From contig JAFGQH010000060.1 in assembly GCA_016935815.1 (NCBI GenBank), positions 1 to 39,514 of the forward strand: DNA of 39,514 nucleotides. The letters are read 5' to 3'. The position numbers and the translations under genes are program-made. Source of the stretch: Bacilli bacterium. GTDB lineage: Bacteria > Bacillota_I > Bacilli_A > Izemoplasmatales > Hujiaoplasmataceae. Of this stretch, positions 33,253 to 39,514 are shown in pieces; position 1 is the stretch's first letter, and each line of letters opens with the position of its first letter. The notes under the pieces are model-generated. The model saw only the letters and a list, made by a program, of their open reading frames with translations. It searched no databases and was not told the DNA's origin.

Positions 33253-36069
33253 CTATTTGATTTTCGATATGGTAACGCTTTCATGTTTTTCTGACCCTTG
33301 TCCATATAAGAAATCAATTCCAAAACCAGTGACATCCGAACGCTTCACGGTTGATTTTCCATAATTCAAAACCAGTGACGTCGATGGTTTGTTCAAGAGT
33401 TTTAAGAAAGTTGCCAAATTCGGTTGATCCAAATCGGAAGAACACAATTCCAAATACTGCAGATTTTTTAAGATTTGAATTCCTTTTGGGTTCAGACGGT
33501 CGATAAAACGACTACCCCAGAGTGTAATTCCTTTGGTATGGAAGGTCTCAATCACATCGTTATCGATGGATTCAGACAAATCGACACTCAAGATGATCGG
33601 GATGCCCTTGATTTTGCGTTCGATTCTGGCCATCTGTTTTGCATCTTGCCAACTGCTGTTGGATAAAGTTAAAACATAAGAGACTTTGCCGGGGTTTTGT
33701 TTCAGAAGGATGGCAAGTGAGTGAATCATCAGATAATCCCATTCGGCTTCCAAACCTGCAGAAATCAAAACCCGTTCCAAGGTCTTGTTTTCGCCAAGCA
33801 TTGCTTGTTGACTGACACTGACCATATAGAATTTGATTTCTTGAGTCGATGCATCATGTACGGACGTAAAACAGAGTGGAACGCGTTTGGCTTCTATGAA
33901 CTTATTGACATTGATGAGAATCGTTTTGGAAAGTTCTTGATTGTATCGAAAATTCTTATTGTCAAAAATGACCTTGTTCTGTTCATCGGTCAAGGCGTTC
34001 AACACTTTCAATTGAATCAATTTATCGGTTTTCAGGCTGTGATTGATTTGCATCAAAGACAGACGCAAATCCAAACTAGTTTGAAGTTTCACAAGTTGGT
34101 CCGTGATCCGTTTCGTCACTCGTTTATCGGTATTGTCAATTACAAGATACAAATTGGAAAAGGACTCCAAATACAATCCCCGAAAATGCTGACGACTGAC
34201 TTCTTCGATTCCCAGTTTCAACTGATCAAGTTTTGCTTGATAGGTTTCGTGGTTGTAATCACGCAAATACTCCTGATAATTACGGATGTCAATCAAACAG
34301 ATGGTCTTTGGTGATCTGGTTTCCGAGAAATCGAACTCTAATTGACGTTCATCCGGTAAAGGGTAGAATGGGTTGATTGATTTGGTTTGATTTGTAACTT
34401 CCAATATTTGAATGTAAGCGGATATGATGAAATCGGTCTTGGTAATCAGACACTCAAGCATTCTTTGGTCCTTCAATTTAAGAAGCAGACGATCCGTGTA
34501 CAAGAAATCATCCAAAAAGACCTGATGATCCAAATAGGTCTGGAACTCTTCAAAGGCCAAATAATCAGCTGTAACGCCGAATAGTAGTTTTGCTTGATCA
34601 TTTTCAAAATAGATGGTATTTTGTTCAATCTTAATAATTCCGCCATCCAAGCGATTTAGTAGATTGGAATATTCTTGCATGCGTTCATCTATCAAATGGA
34701 CCTGATCAAAATCATGAAGTAATTTGCGAAGCAATTCCGCTGCTAACAAGACCAATTTCTGTTGGATATCGAAATGATCAAGTTCAGAGCTGTATGCGAT
34801 AAATTGATTAAATTCTTTCTCACGTTCGATTCCGTTGGCAAATACATACATGGTATCAACGGTTTTATAAACTCCTCGTTGGTAACCAATGATGTCATCA
34901 TAACCATACAACTCCGTGATTGGTTTTTGAGCGATAATTCGTTCTAATATCGTTTCTGCTAGATGAGCGGGATGAACTTCTTTCTCCAGTAACAGCCCCT
35001 TGGAATAATGATAGAACAGATAATGATCTTTGCTAGGAGCGATAAATAAGAGCTTCTGGAATTTGTAGATCGATTCAATCGCGCTGAAGACATGCATAAC
35101 CACGTCTCTTGGTTTTTGGAATCGTTTCGAACGGAATCCACTGGACAAAAGACGATACACGGAATCAAACGTATGTAGCATCGGTGGTTCTGGTTCTAAT
35201 TCCTCGATTAGAAACTCCAATTTCTTGATTTCTTCCGTATTTTGTAGTAACTTCACAAGTTCTATTGCCGCTTGATAGAAAATCAATCGATAATTCTTGG
35301 AAATGACTTGTTTCATGGTCGGCAAATATTCCTGATAGAATCGCCAAGCTTCATCCAATCTTTGAAGTTTGATGTTGATGAGAATATATCGGTCCAAATA
35401 TCGGTGCTTATTCTTGGATTTGACAAAGTATTCTTGATACTTGCTTAATGCTTCTTGGTAATTACCCTCTGCGGCCAAAATATCGGATTCCGTTAAAAGG
35501 AAAATCGGGTTTTTTTGATAGCGATCGAATTTGACAGCGTGATCGTAATGCTCTTTTGCTTCTTGGATGTGATTTTCTTTCAAAGACAGCATTGCTAATT
35601 TTAAATACTTGCTGACGAGATTACTCGATGAGATGTTGTCTTGAATTTGTTTTAGCGTATCAATTGCTTTCTTGTATTCTTCCAGTCCTTCATAACAAAC
35701 AGCCAAATAGAATTTCTGCATGACCTTCTGATGGTCATTTGTTAAAAAGCGTTCGCGATGCAACAAAACAGATTCCAATTTGATAAAATCTTCTGTTCGT
35801 AACAAGGTCTTAATCAATTCGTCAATTAAGGTAAGATGATCGGATTTGGAACTGTAGAGTTCGAAATCGGATTCTGTTTCTAATAGATGTATCGCTTCGG
35901 AATGCATACGCAAATACCGCATGATTTCCACCATCTGTTTGATGATTTCGATTGCGGTTTCGGTCTCTGATTCAGTCTTCGCAATCTCAAGCAAAGCTTC
36001 CAATTGCTTTAGAGTTTCAACCGAACGTTTGGATTGTTTCAATGTTTCCAGTTGTTGCGATAAGTCCAT
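33253..36069 (-). CDS. Large TPR / GAF-like / PAS-like protein with degenerate GGDEF and EAL domains
   Basis: A 938-residue soluble protein, start ATG 36069 behind AAGGTGA; an upstream in-frame start at 36111 lies inside the previous gene. Residues 1-300 are helical repeats of TPR type (YKKAIDTLKQIQ, HIQEAKEHYDHAVKFD, NYQEALSKYQEYF). About 322-455 resemble a GAF domain. About 465-560 resemble PAS (GGIIKIEQNTIYFENDQAKL). About 585-705 follow GGDEF spacing (CLIDIRNYQEYLRDYNHETY), but the signature site reads ESFSN. About 715-935 follow an EAL barrel, with EAL, NLS and DD residues all lost (e.g. ITLWGSRF). So it probably senses or scaffolds, without making or breaking c-di-GMP. Family assignment is inferred from pattern, not search. 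It is third after rdgB and the phosphodiesterase. Confidence 0.75.
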   Translation of the reverse strand: MDLSQQLETLKQSKRSVETLKQLEALLEIAKTESETETAIEIIKQMVEIMRYLRMHSEAIHLLETESDFELYSSKSDHLTLIDELIKTLLRTEDFIKLESVLLHRERFLTNDHQKVMQKFYLAVCYEGLEEYKKAIDTLKQIQDNISSSNLVSKYLKLAMLSLKENHIQEAKEHYDHAVKFDRYQKNPIFLLTESDILAAEGNYQEALSKYQEYFVKSKNKHRYLDRYILINIKLQRLDEAWRFYQEYLPTMKQVISKNYRLIFYQAAIELVKLLQNTEEIKKLEFLIEELEPEPPMLHTFDSVYRLLSSGFRSKRFQKPRDVVMHVFSAIESIYKFQKLLFIAPSKDHYLFYHYSKGLLLEKEVHPAHLAETILERIIAQKPITELYGYDDIIGYQRGVYKTVDTMYVFANGIEREKEFNQFIAYSSELDHFDIQQKLVLLAAELLRKLLHDFDQVHLIDERMQEYSNLLNRLDGGIIKIEQNTIYFENDQAKLLFGVTADYLAFEEFQTYLDHQVFLDDFLYTDRLLLKLKDQRMLECLITKTDFIISAYIQILEVTNQTKSINPFYPLPDERQLEFDFSETRSPKTICLIDIRNYQEYLRDYNHETYQAKLDQLKLGIEEVSRQHFRGLYLESFSNLYLVIDNTDKRVTKRITDQLVKLQTSLDLRLSLMQINHSLKTDKLIQLKVLNALTDEQNKVIFDNKNFRYNQELSKTILINVNKFIEAKRVPLCFTSVHDASTQEIKFYMVSVSQQAMLGENKTLERVLISAGLEAEWDYLMIHSLAILLKQNPGKVSYVLTLSNSSWQDAKQMARIERKIKGIPIILSVDLSESIDNDVIETFHTKGITLWGSRFIDRLNPKGIQILKNLQYLELCSSDLDQPNLATFLKLLNKPSTSLVLNYGKSTVKRSDVTGFGIDFLYGQGSEKHESVTISKIK

Positions 36070-36073
36070 TTTG

Positions 36074-36574
36074 TCACCTTGTTTTTGTATATTGTTCCAA
36101 GACATTTCCATCCAGATCCTTGATCATTACAATTACGGATTCTGGTTGAATGTCTAGTAATGCATAACTTGCTTTCGCATACATTTTATTCTTTGATAAG
36201 GATCCGGGATTGATGAATAATACATCATTGATCTCTTTGATCATATATCTGTGGGTATGGCCAAAGGCAGCGATTTCAATGTTATTGTACGCAGCTTGAT
36301 TTAAAAGTCTGGACAGTCCTAATTTTACAGAGAACAAATGACCGTGAGTCAAGAATACCTTCCATCCCTCAAACACGAATGTGAGTTCTTTGGGGAAATT
36401 GGGTTCAAAGGGATAATTTCCTTTCACTCCATAGATTCCCAGTTCCGTCAACTCTTGTTCTCTCATTTCGGAATCTCCCAAAGAGATGTAATGATCCAAT
36501 CCTGGATTTTGGCTTAATGCTTCTTTGACCGACTCTCTGTCGCGATGATTATCGCTAAATAACAATAGTTTCAT
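36074..36574 (-). CDS. YfcE/MJ0936-type metallophosphoesterase
   Basis: A 166-residue phosphodiesterase of the calcineurin-like superfamily. Metal motifs are in order: FSDNH (6-10), LGDSE near 33, GNY in place of the usual GN[CH]D, LTHGH near 76 and FGHTHR near 104. Relatives hydrolyse phosphodiesters or nucleotide monoesters; the substrate here is unknown. ATG 36574 has GAGGA eight bases upstream and lies 20 bases inside the rdgB end. The start at 36589 (TTG) is less likely. Its stop is four bases before the large TPR gene, so they form one operon. Confidence 0.9.
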   Translation of the reverse strand: MKLLLFSDNHRDRESVKEALSQNPGLDHYISLGDSEMREQELTELGIYGVKGNYPFEPNFPKELTFVFEGWKVFLTHGHLFSVKLGLSRLLNQAAYNNIEIAAFGHTHRYMIKEINDVLFINPGSLSKNKMYAKASYALLDIQPESVIVMIKDLDGNVLEQYTKTR

Positions 36575-37148
36575 TTTGGATGTCCTCAATCAATTTATGT
36601 AGAGCTCTTCCTCTATGACTGATTTGATTCTTTTCTTTTTGAGTAAGTTCGGCCATTCGTTTCCCAGTTTCCTTGATGATGAACACGGGATCATAACCAA
36701 ATCCGTTTTCCCCCATGTAATCTCTTGCGATCGCACCTTCGACAGTTCCGATATATTCTTTATAGGAATCGTCTGGAAAATACAGAACGACATCGGACAT
36801 GAATCTGGCGCTTCTATTTTCGATATCTTCCATCATTTGTAATAATAATGCATTGTTTGCGTCATGCGTAGCTTCTTTTGAGAATCGTTTGGACCGGACT
36901 CCCAACAAACCGGGGAACGCATCCACAAGCAAACCCGAATCGTCTCCAAGGGTGGGAATGCCAGTCTGTTTCGCAACTGTTTTCGCCTTGATCATGGCAT
37001 TTTCAAAGAAGGTTTTTCCGATTTCTTCGATTTCATCCACCCAATTGATATCATCAAGCGAAAGACACTGGATTCCAAGCGGATCCAAGAGTGCTTTGAT
37101 CTCATTCAATTTGTTTTTGTTATGAGTCGCAATTATCAATTGTTTCAT
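36555..37148 (-). CDS. rdgB: XTP/dITP diphosphatase (non-canonical purine NTPase)
   Basis: A 197-residue HAM1/ITPase-family enzyme that clears dITP, ITP and XTP from the nucleotide pool. Seen are IIATHNKNKLNEIK near the start, TLGDDSGLLVDAFPGLLGVRS, GENGFGYDPVF and SHRGRAL near the C-terminus, all conserved. Length is normal. AAAGGAG lies before the ATG. It is first in rdgB-phosphodiesterase-TPR, with an extended -10 box and a perfect 16-base palindrome upstream. Confidence 0.96.
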   Translation of the reverse strand: MKQLIIATHNKNKLNEIKALLDPLGIQCLSLDDINWVDEIEEIGKTFFENAMIKAKTVAKQTGIPTLGDDSGLLVDAFPGLLGVRSKRFSKEATHDANNALLLQMMEDIENRSARFMSDVVLYFPDDSYKEYIGTVEGAIARDYMGENGFGYDPVFIIKETGKRMAELTQKEKNQISHRGRALHKLIEDIQNETIVI

Positions 37149-37165
37149 GAAATTCTCCTTTCTCT

Positions 37166-37176
37166 ATTTTATCATA
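37166..37176 (-). promoter_or_regulatory. Putative extended -10 promoter of the rdgB operon
   Basis: Minus strand TATGATAAAAT with TAAAAT at 37166-37171. The -35 position would fall inside the palindrome at 37186-37201. Confidence 0.45.
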
Positions 37177-37185
37177 TTATCAACG

Positions 37186-37201
37186 AGATTTGGCCAAATC
37201 T
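37186..37201. promoter_or_regulatory. Perfect 16-base palindrome, possible operator
   Basis: AGATTTGG / CCAAATCT without a gap. It lies between the ktrA terminator and the rdgB -10 box, over the expected -35 region. It lacks a T run, so it is not a terminator. A dimeric regulator site is possible; no regulator is known. Confidence 0.4.
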
Positions 37202-37203
37202 AA

Positions 37204-37234
37204 CAAAAAACGGTCAAGAAATTTCTTGACCGTT
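37204..37234 (-). terminator. Intrinsic terminator of the Ktr regulator gene
   Basis: AACGGTCAAG / CTTGACCGTT with an AAATTT loop, then TTTTTT on the minus strand, three bases after the stop codon. Confidence 0.9.
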
Positions 37235-37237
37235 CTA

Positions 37238-37915
37238 TTAATCTTGTTTTCTTCCGTTGAGCCAAATGGTGAATTTCTGAATCAGATCATTTCGTCCAAC
37301 CAATAAAACCTCGTCTTTTGGTTCAAATGGTGTTTGAGAACTTGGAATGATGATACGATCGTTTCTACGGATCGCGACGATATTGACTCCGAATTTCTTA
37401 CGAATATCAAGCTCCAACAAATTCTTCCCAATCAGTTTTTTCGACACTGATGTTGAAATGAAACTGTATTCGGAATCCAGTTGCAAATACTCCAAGAAAC
37501 TACCCGAAATCAGAATCTTAGCCAAGCGTTTCCCAGTTGCTTGTTCCGGCCAAATCAGATGTTCCGGATCGACACCAAGTTTCTCAACGACTCTTGCATG
37601 ATATTCGGATTGAACTTTGACGAAAATCTCTTTGACTCCCAGATCCTTAAGAATCAAGGTTGTCAAAATTGAATTATCGACGTTCATCCCGGTTGCGACG
37701 ATCACGATATCATAAGAGGAAATACTGATTTCCTTCAATGCTTCGATATCCGTCGAATCCAAGCAGATTGCGTTGGTAACCAACTTCGCGATCTTTTCAA
37801 TCTTTTCAAAGTTCTTGTCGATGACGAGAACATTCGCTTCAAGGTTGACAAGTTCTTCTATCAATGCCTGACCAAAACGCCCGACACCAATCACTGCAAA
37901 TGATTTTTTTGCCAT
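37238..37915 (-). CDS. Potassium channel regulatory subunit, KtrA/KtrC (TrkA) family
   Basis: A 225-residue RCK protein. The N-terminal Rossmann fold has GVGRFGQALIEEL (10-22), an acidic residue at the end of strand 2 (VLVIDKN), and CLDSTD and VATG for nucleotide binding. The C-terminal RCK_C domain (about 140-220) has GKNLLELDIRKKFGVNIVAIRR and PKDEVLLVG. Such subunits form rings that gate a KtrB/D membrane partner in response to ATP/ADP, and many bind c-di-AMP. No partner gene is in the window, so it is encoded alone, as KtrC is in Bacillus. It has its own promoter and terminator. Confidence 0.9.
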   Translation of the reverse strand: MAKKSFAVIGVGRFGQALIEELVNLEANVLVIDKNFEKIEKIAKLVTNAICLDSTDIEALKEISISSYDIVIVATGMNVDNSILTTLILKDLGVKEIFVKVQSEYHARVVEKLGVDPEHLIWPEQATGKRLAKILISGSFLEYLQLDSEYSFISTSVSKKLIGKNLLELDIRKKFGVNIVAIRRNDRIIIPSSQTPFEPKDEVLLVGRNDLIQKFTIWLNGRKQD

Positions 37916-37944
37916 GGTATCACTCCATTTCTTACCCTATACTT

Positions 37945-37972
37945 ATTATACCTAAAACCGCCGTTTTGTCAA
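37945..37972 (-). promoter_or_regulatory. Consensus promoter of the Ktr regulator gene
   Basis: Exact TTGACA (37967-37972), 16-base spacer, exact TATAAT (37945-37950). The spacing is one base short of optimal. Confidence 0.87.
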
Positions 37973-38009
37973 TGAAAAGCGAATTTACAATCGTTCACAA
38001 GACTCTCAC

Positions 38010-38038
38010 TATACAAAAAGGACAAACTATTATATAAT
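38010..38038 (+). promoter_or_regulatory. Promoter of the CPBP protease gene
   Basis: TATACA (38010-38015), 17-base spacer and TATAAT (38033-38038), with the ATG 23 bases after the -10. Confidence 0.65.
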
Positions 38039-38060
38039 ATTTACTAACGGGGTGAAATCA

Positions 38061-39152
38061 ATGAATGAATTCGATGAACTATTTGAACAAAAACCGATAA
38101 AACAACCACAAAATCCTGTTCCACCAGGAGATACTGAAGATTTTATGCTGCAAGTGAAGCTACAACGTCACAATGGATTGATGCTGATGATCTACATAGC
38201 GACGATGATTCTTTTCAGTGTCGGATCCCTTCTGTATTTCAATGCAAAATATGGCAATACGCAAACAATCTTAGACAATATCGTCTTAGTAGACGGTCCG
38301 ACTATAACCAATTCCTGTACCGCTGATCCAGAAGCCACATCCTGTGATATTGGAGTTTCCGCTACCTTGTTGAATAATAGCGGAATGACATTACCTGTGA
38401 TGTATGCTGATTTCATATTCATCGATTCCGATAGTAATGAGTATACATTTACCGTTCAAGAAAAGGATGTTGCTGATGGTGCAACTGTAACGTTGACAGA
38501 TTCCTTTACCAGTAGTTTTCGAGTCACAAGCTCTAGCATGAATGTTGGATTTGATGAAGGTGGAATGTTTTATACTGTCATTGGATTACTGCCAATCGCG
38601 GTGAGTGGTGCTTTGTTCCTGTTCATCGACTGGCAAGCATTCAAATACGATGCCAAGCGATTCCGTAAGAATTTCTGGAATCATATTGGAACGATCGCAT
38701 TCGGATTTGGTATTGTATGGATTGCTTTGATTGTTTCACAGATGATATTGACCGCTCTTGGAGTGGATGGTACCAGTCAAAACGAACTCACGATCCAGAA
38801 TATGTTTGATGCGAATCCGCTGCATTTGATCCTGCTCTTTCTCTTGCTTTGTGTATTTACGCCGATCACAGAGGAAATCGTGTTCCGCAAGGTGATTTAC
38901 AATTTTGTTGAGAAACGATCCAATTATGTCGCTGCAATCATCGCAACCGGCGCAATCTTCGGACTGATGCATGTCATCAGCTATGGAGATTTTATTCAAT
39001 CGATTCCTTATATCTTTATGGGACTTGTCTTTGGATTCATCTATTTCTATTCGAAAAAGAACATCTTGGTCACAATGGGAGTTCATTTCATCAACAACTT
39101 CATCACGTTTTCCATCTATGCTTTGATGGCATACGGAATCACAATTGTATAA
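38061..39152 (+). CDS. CPBP-family intramembrane metalloprotease with extracytoplasmic domain
   Basis: A 363-residue polytopic protein. Residues 1-38 are polar, helix 1 is about 40-60, and about 62-170 form an extracytoplasmic, beta-rich domain (ITNSCTADPEATSCDIGVSA, two cysteines at 86 and 95). Helices resume from about 171. The CPBP (Abi, type II CAAX) catalytic motifs are EEIVFR at 271-276, FGLMH with His304, and HFINN with His342 and Asn346. I chose ATG 38061, six bases after GGGGTG, over GTG 38052. Family members cleave membrane substrates or serve in bacteriocin immunity; neither is shown here. Monocistronic. Confidence 0.87.
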   Translation: MNEFDELFEQKPIKQPQNPVPPGDTEDFMLQVKLQRHNGLMLMIYIATMILFSVGSLLYFNAKYGNTQTILDNIVLVDGPTITNSCTADPEATSCDIGVSATLLNNSGMTLPVMYADFIFIDSDSNEYTFTVQEKDVADGATVTLTDSFTSSFRVTSSSMNVGFDEGGMFYTVIGLLPIAVSGALFLFIDWQAFKYDAKRFRKNFWNHIGTIAFGFGIVWIALIVSQMILTALGVDGTSQNELTIQNMFDANPLHLILLFLLLCVFTPITEEIVFRKVIYNFVEKRSNYVAAIIATGAIFGLMHVISYGDFIQSIPYIFMGLVFGFIYFYSKKNILVTMGVHFINNFITFSIYALMAYGITIV

Positions 39153-39160
39153 ATAGAATT

Positions 39161-39187
39161 AAAAGACACTTCCTGAGTGTCTTTTTT
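39161..39187 (+). terminator. Intrinsic terminator of the CPBP gene
   Basis: AAAAGACACT / AGTGTCTTTT with a five-base loop, followed by T residues, nine bases after the stop codon. Confidence 0.88.
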
Positions 39188-39201
39188 CATAGGAAAGCAA
39201 T

Positions 39202-39228
39202 AAAAAAAGGCTTGTATTTCAAAGCCTT
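39202..39228 (-). terminator. Intrinsic terminator of the HU gene
   Basis: Minus strand AAGGCTT / AAGCCTT with an eight-base loop and a run of seven T, about 12 bases after the HU stop codon. Confidence 0.82.
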
Positions 39229-39239
39229 ATTTTTATATC

Positions 39240-39512
39240 CTAGCGTACTTTTTCTTTCAAAACCTTACCAGCTTTGAAGGTAGGAGCATTTAATGCAGGA
39301 ATTTGAATGCTTTCGCCGGTTCTTGGATCATGACCAACTCTAGCTTTTCTTGTTTTGACTTCAAATGTACCAAAACCAGTTAAGACGACTTTCTCACCTT
39401 TCACTAATGCTTCTTGAATTGCAAGTACAGTTGAGTTCAAAGCTTTTTCAGCATCCCTTTTTGATAATTCAGCCAAGTCAGCTATGCGAGCTACTAATTC
39501 TGATTTGTTCAT
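39240..39512 (-). CDS. hup: DNA-binding protein HU
   Basis: A complete 90-residue HU-family protein beginning MNKSELVARIADLAELSKRD. The body shows VVLTGFGTFEVKTRKARVGHDPRTGE and PTFKAGKVLKEKV, the beta-arm and closing helix that wrap DNA. HU bends and packages DNA as a dimer in the nucleoid. Length is the family norm of 90. The ATG is two bases from the window edge, so its promoter and ribosome binding site lie outside. Its terminator faces the CPBP terminator. Confidence 0.97.
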   Translation of the reverse strand: MNKSELVARIADLAELSKRDAEKALNSTVLAIQEALVKGEKVVLTGFGTFEVKTRKARVGHDPRTGESIQIPALNAPTFKAGKVLKEKVR

Positions 39513-39514
39513 AT

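Noticed and set aside
33721-34314. 197-residue open frame on the plus strand
   Set aside because: It lies opposite the 938-residue gene, whose frame has operon context, ribosome binding site and domain pattern; the plus frame has none.
36070-36111. Upstream start for the 938-residue protein
   Set aside because: It would begin inside the phosphodiesterase gene without a ribosome binding site; ATG 36069 has AAGGTGA.
1-39514. CRISPR arrays, insertion sequences, tRNA or rRNA genes
   Set aside because: Reading both strands of the short intergenic gaps showed no repeat-spacer pattern, no transposase and no cloverleaf or rRNA sequence.

Overview
The window reads as core chromosome of a low-GC Bacillota-type bacterium. 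Mollicutes-like lineages that keep the standard code (Acholeplasmatales or Izemoplasmatales type) or Erysipelotrichia are my best guess. Evidence: Firmicute-style gene orders (infC-rpmI-rplT; nusB-xseA-xseB-dxs-recN), AGGAGG-type ribosome binding sites, near-consensus TTGACA/TATAAT promoters and many TGA stops. TGA is clearly a stop: it forms ATGA stop/start overlaps at many junctions, so this is not a TGA=Trp mycoplasma. I cannot fix the species. 41 genes are called and coding density is very high; no stretch longer than 300 bases lacks a gene, and I see no tRNA, rRNA, CRISPR array, insertion sequence or phage gene.

Layout: 1-2634 holds an ABC-2 exporter pair (natA-natB type), a P-loop nucleotide kinase and the first codons of a small membrane protein. 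2644-4007 is the infC-rpmI-rplT operon, with a perfect consensus promoter, an attenuator-type leader and an apparent AUC start for IF3. 4018-8559 is glmS-glmM-glmU, the whole route from fructose-6-phosphate to UDP-GlcNAc. 8608-11488 is a four-gene unit of unrecognised purpose (secreted beta-rich protein, anchored extracellular protein, ABC ATPase, ABC permease). Upstream, and possibly co-transcribed with it, lie nadD, nadE, mnmA and a patatin-like phospholipase (11540-15926).

On the plus strand 16034-17391 carries an M42 aminopeptidase and a small membrane protein. It converges on a minus-strand unit, 17390-21234: an RluA-type pseudouridine synthase followed by two tandem CotH-like surface proteins. 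21214-24773 holds a DEAD-box helicase, trmL, a DUF402 protein and an M29 aminopeptidase. The helicase and ispH (plus strand) diverge from promoters that share overlapping -10 boxes. 25725-25957 is a lone 61-residue membrane protein.

25963-31400 is nusB-xseA-xseB-dxs-recN. With ispH, this shows that isoprenoids are made by the MEP pathway. 31468-33238 is a single GH13 alpha-glucosidase. 33253-37176 is rdgB, a YfcE-type phosphodiesterase and a 938-residue protein that I read as TPR, GAF-like, PAS-like, degenerate GGDEF and degenerate EAL. The last part has a KtrA-type potassium channel regulator, a CPBP membrane protease with an extra extracytoplasmic domain, and an HU protein.

The most interesting items are the 938-residue degenerate cyclic-di-GMP-type protein, the secreted-protein/ABC operon at 8608-11488, the tandem CotH pair, and several compact regulatory arrangements.
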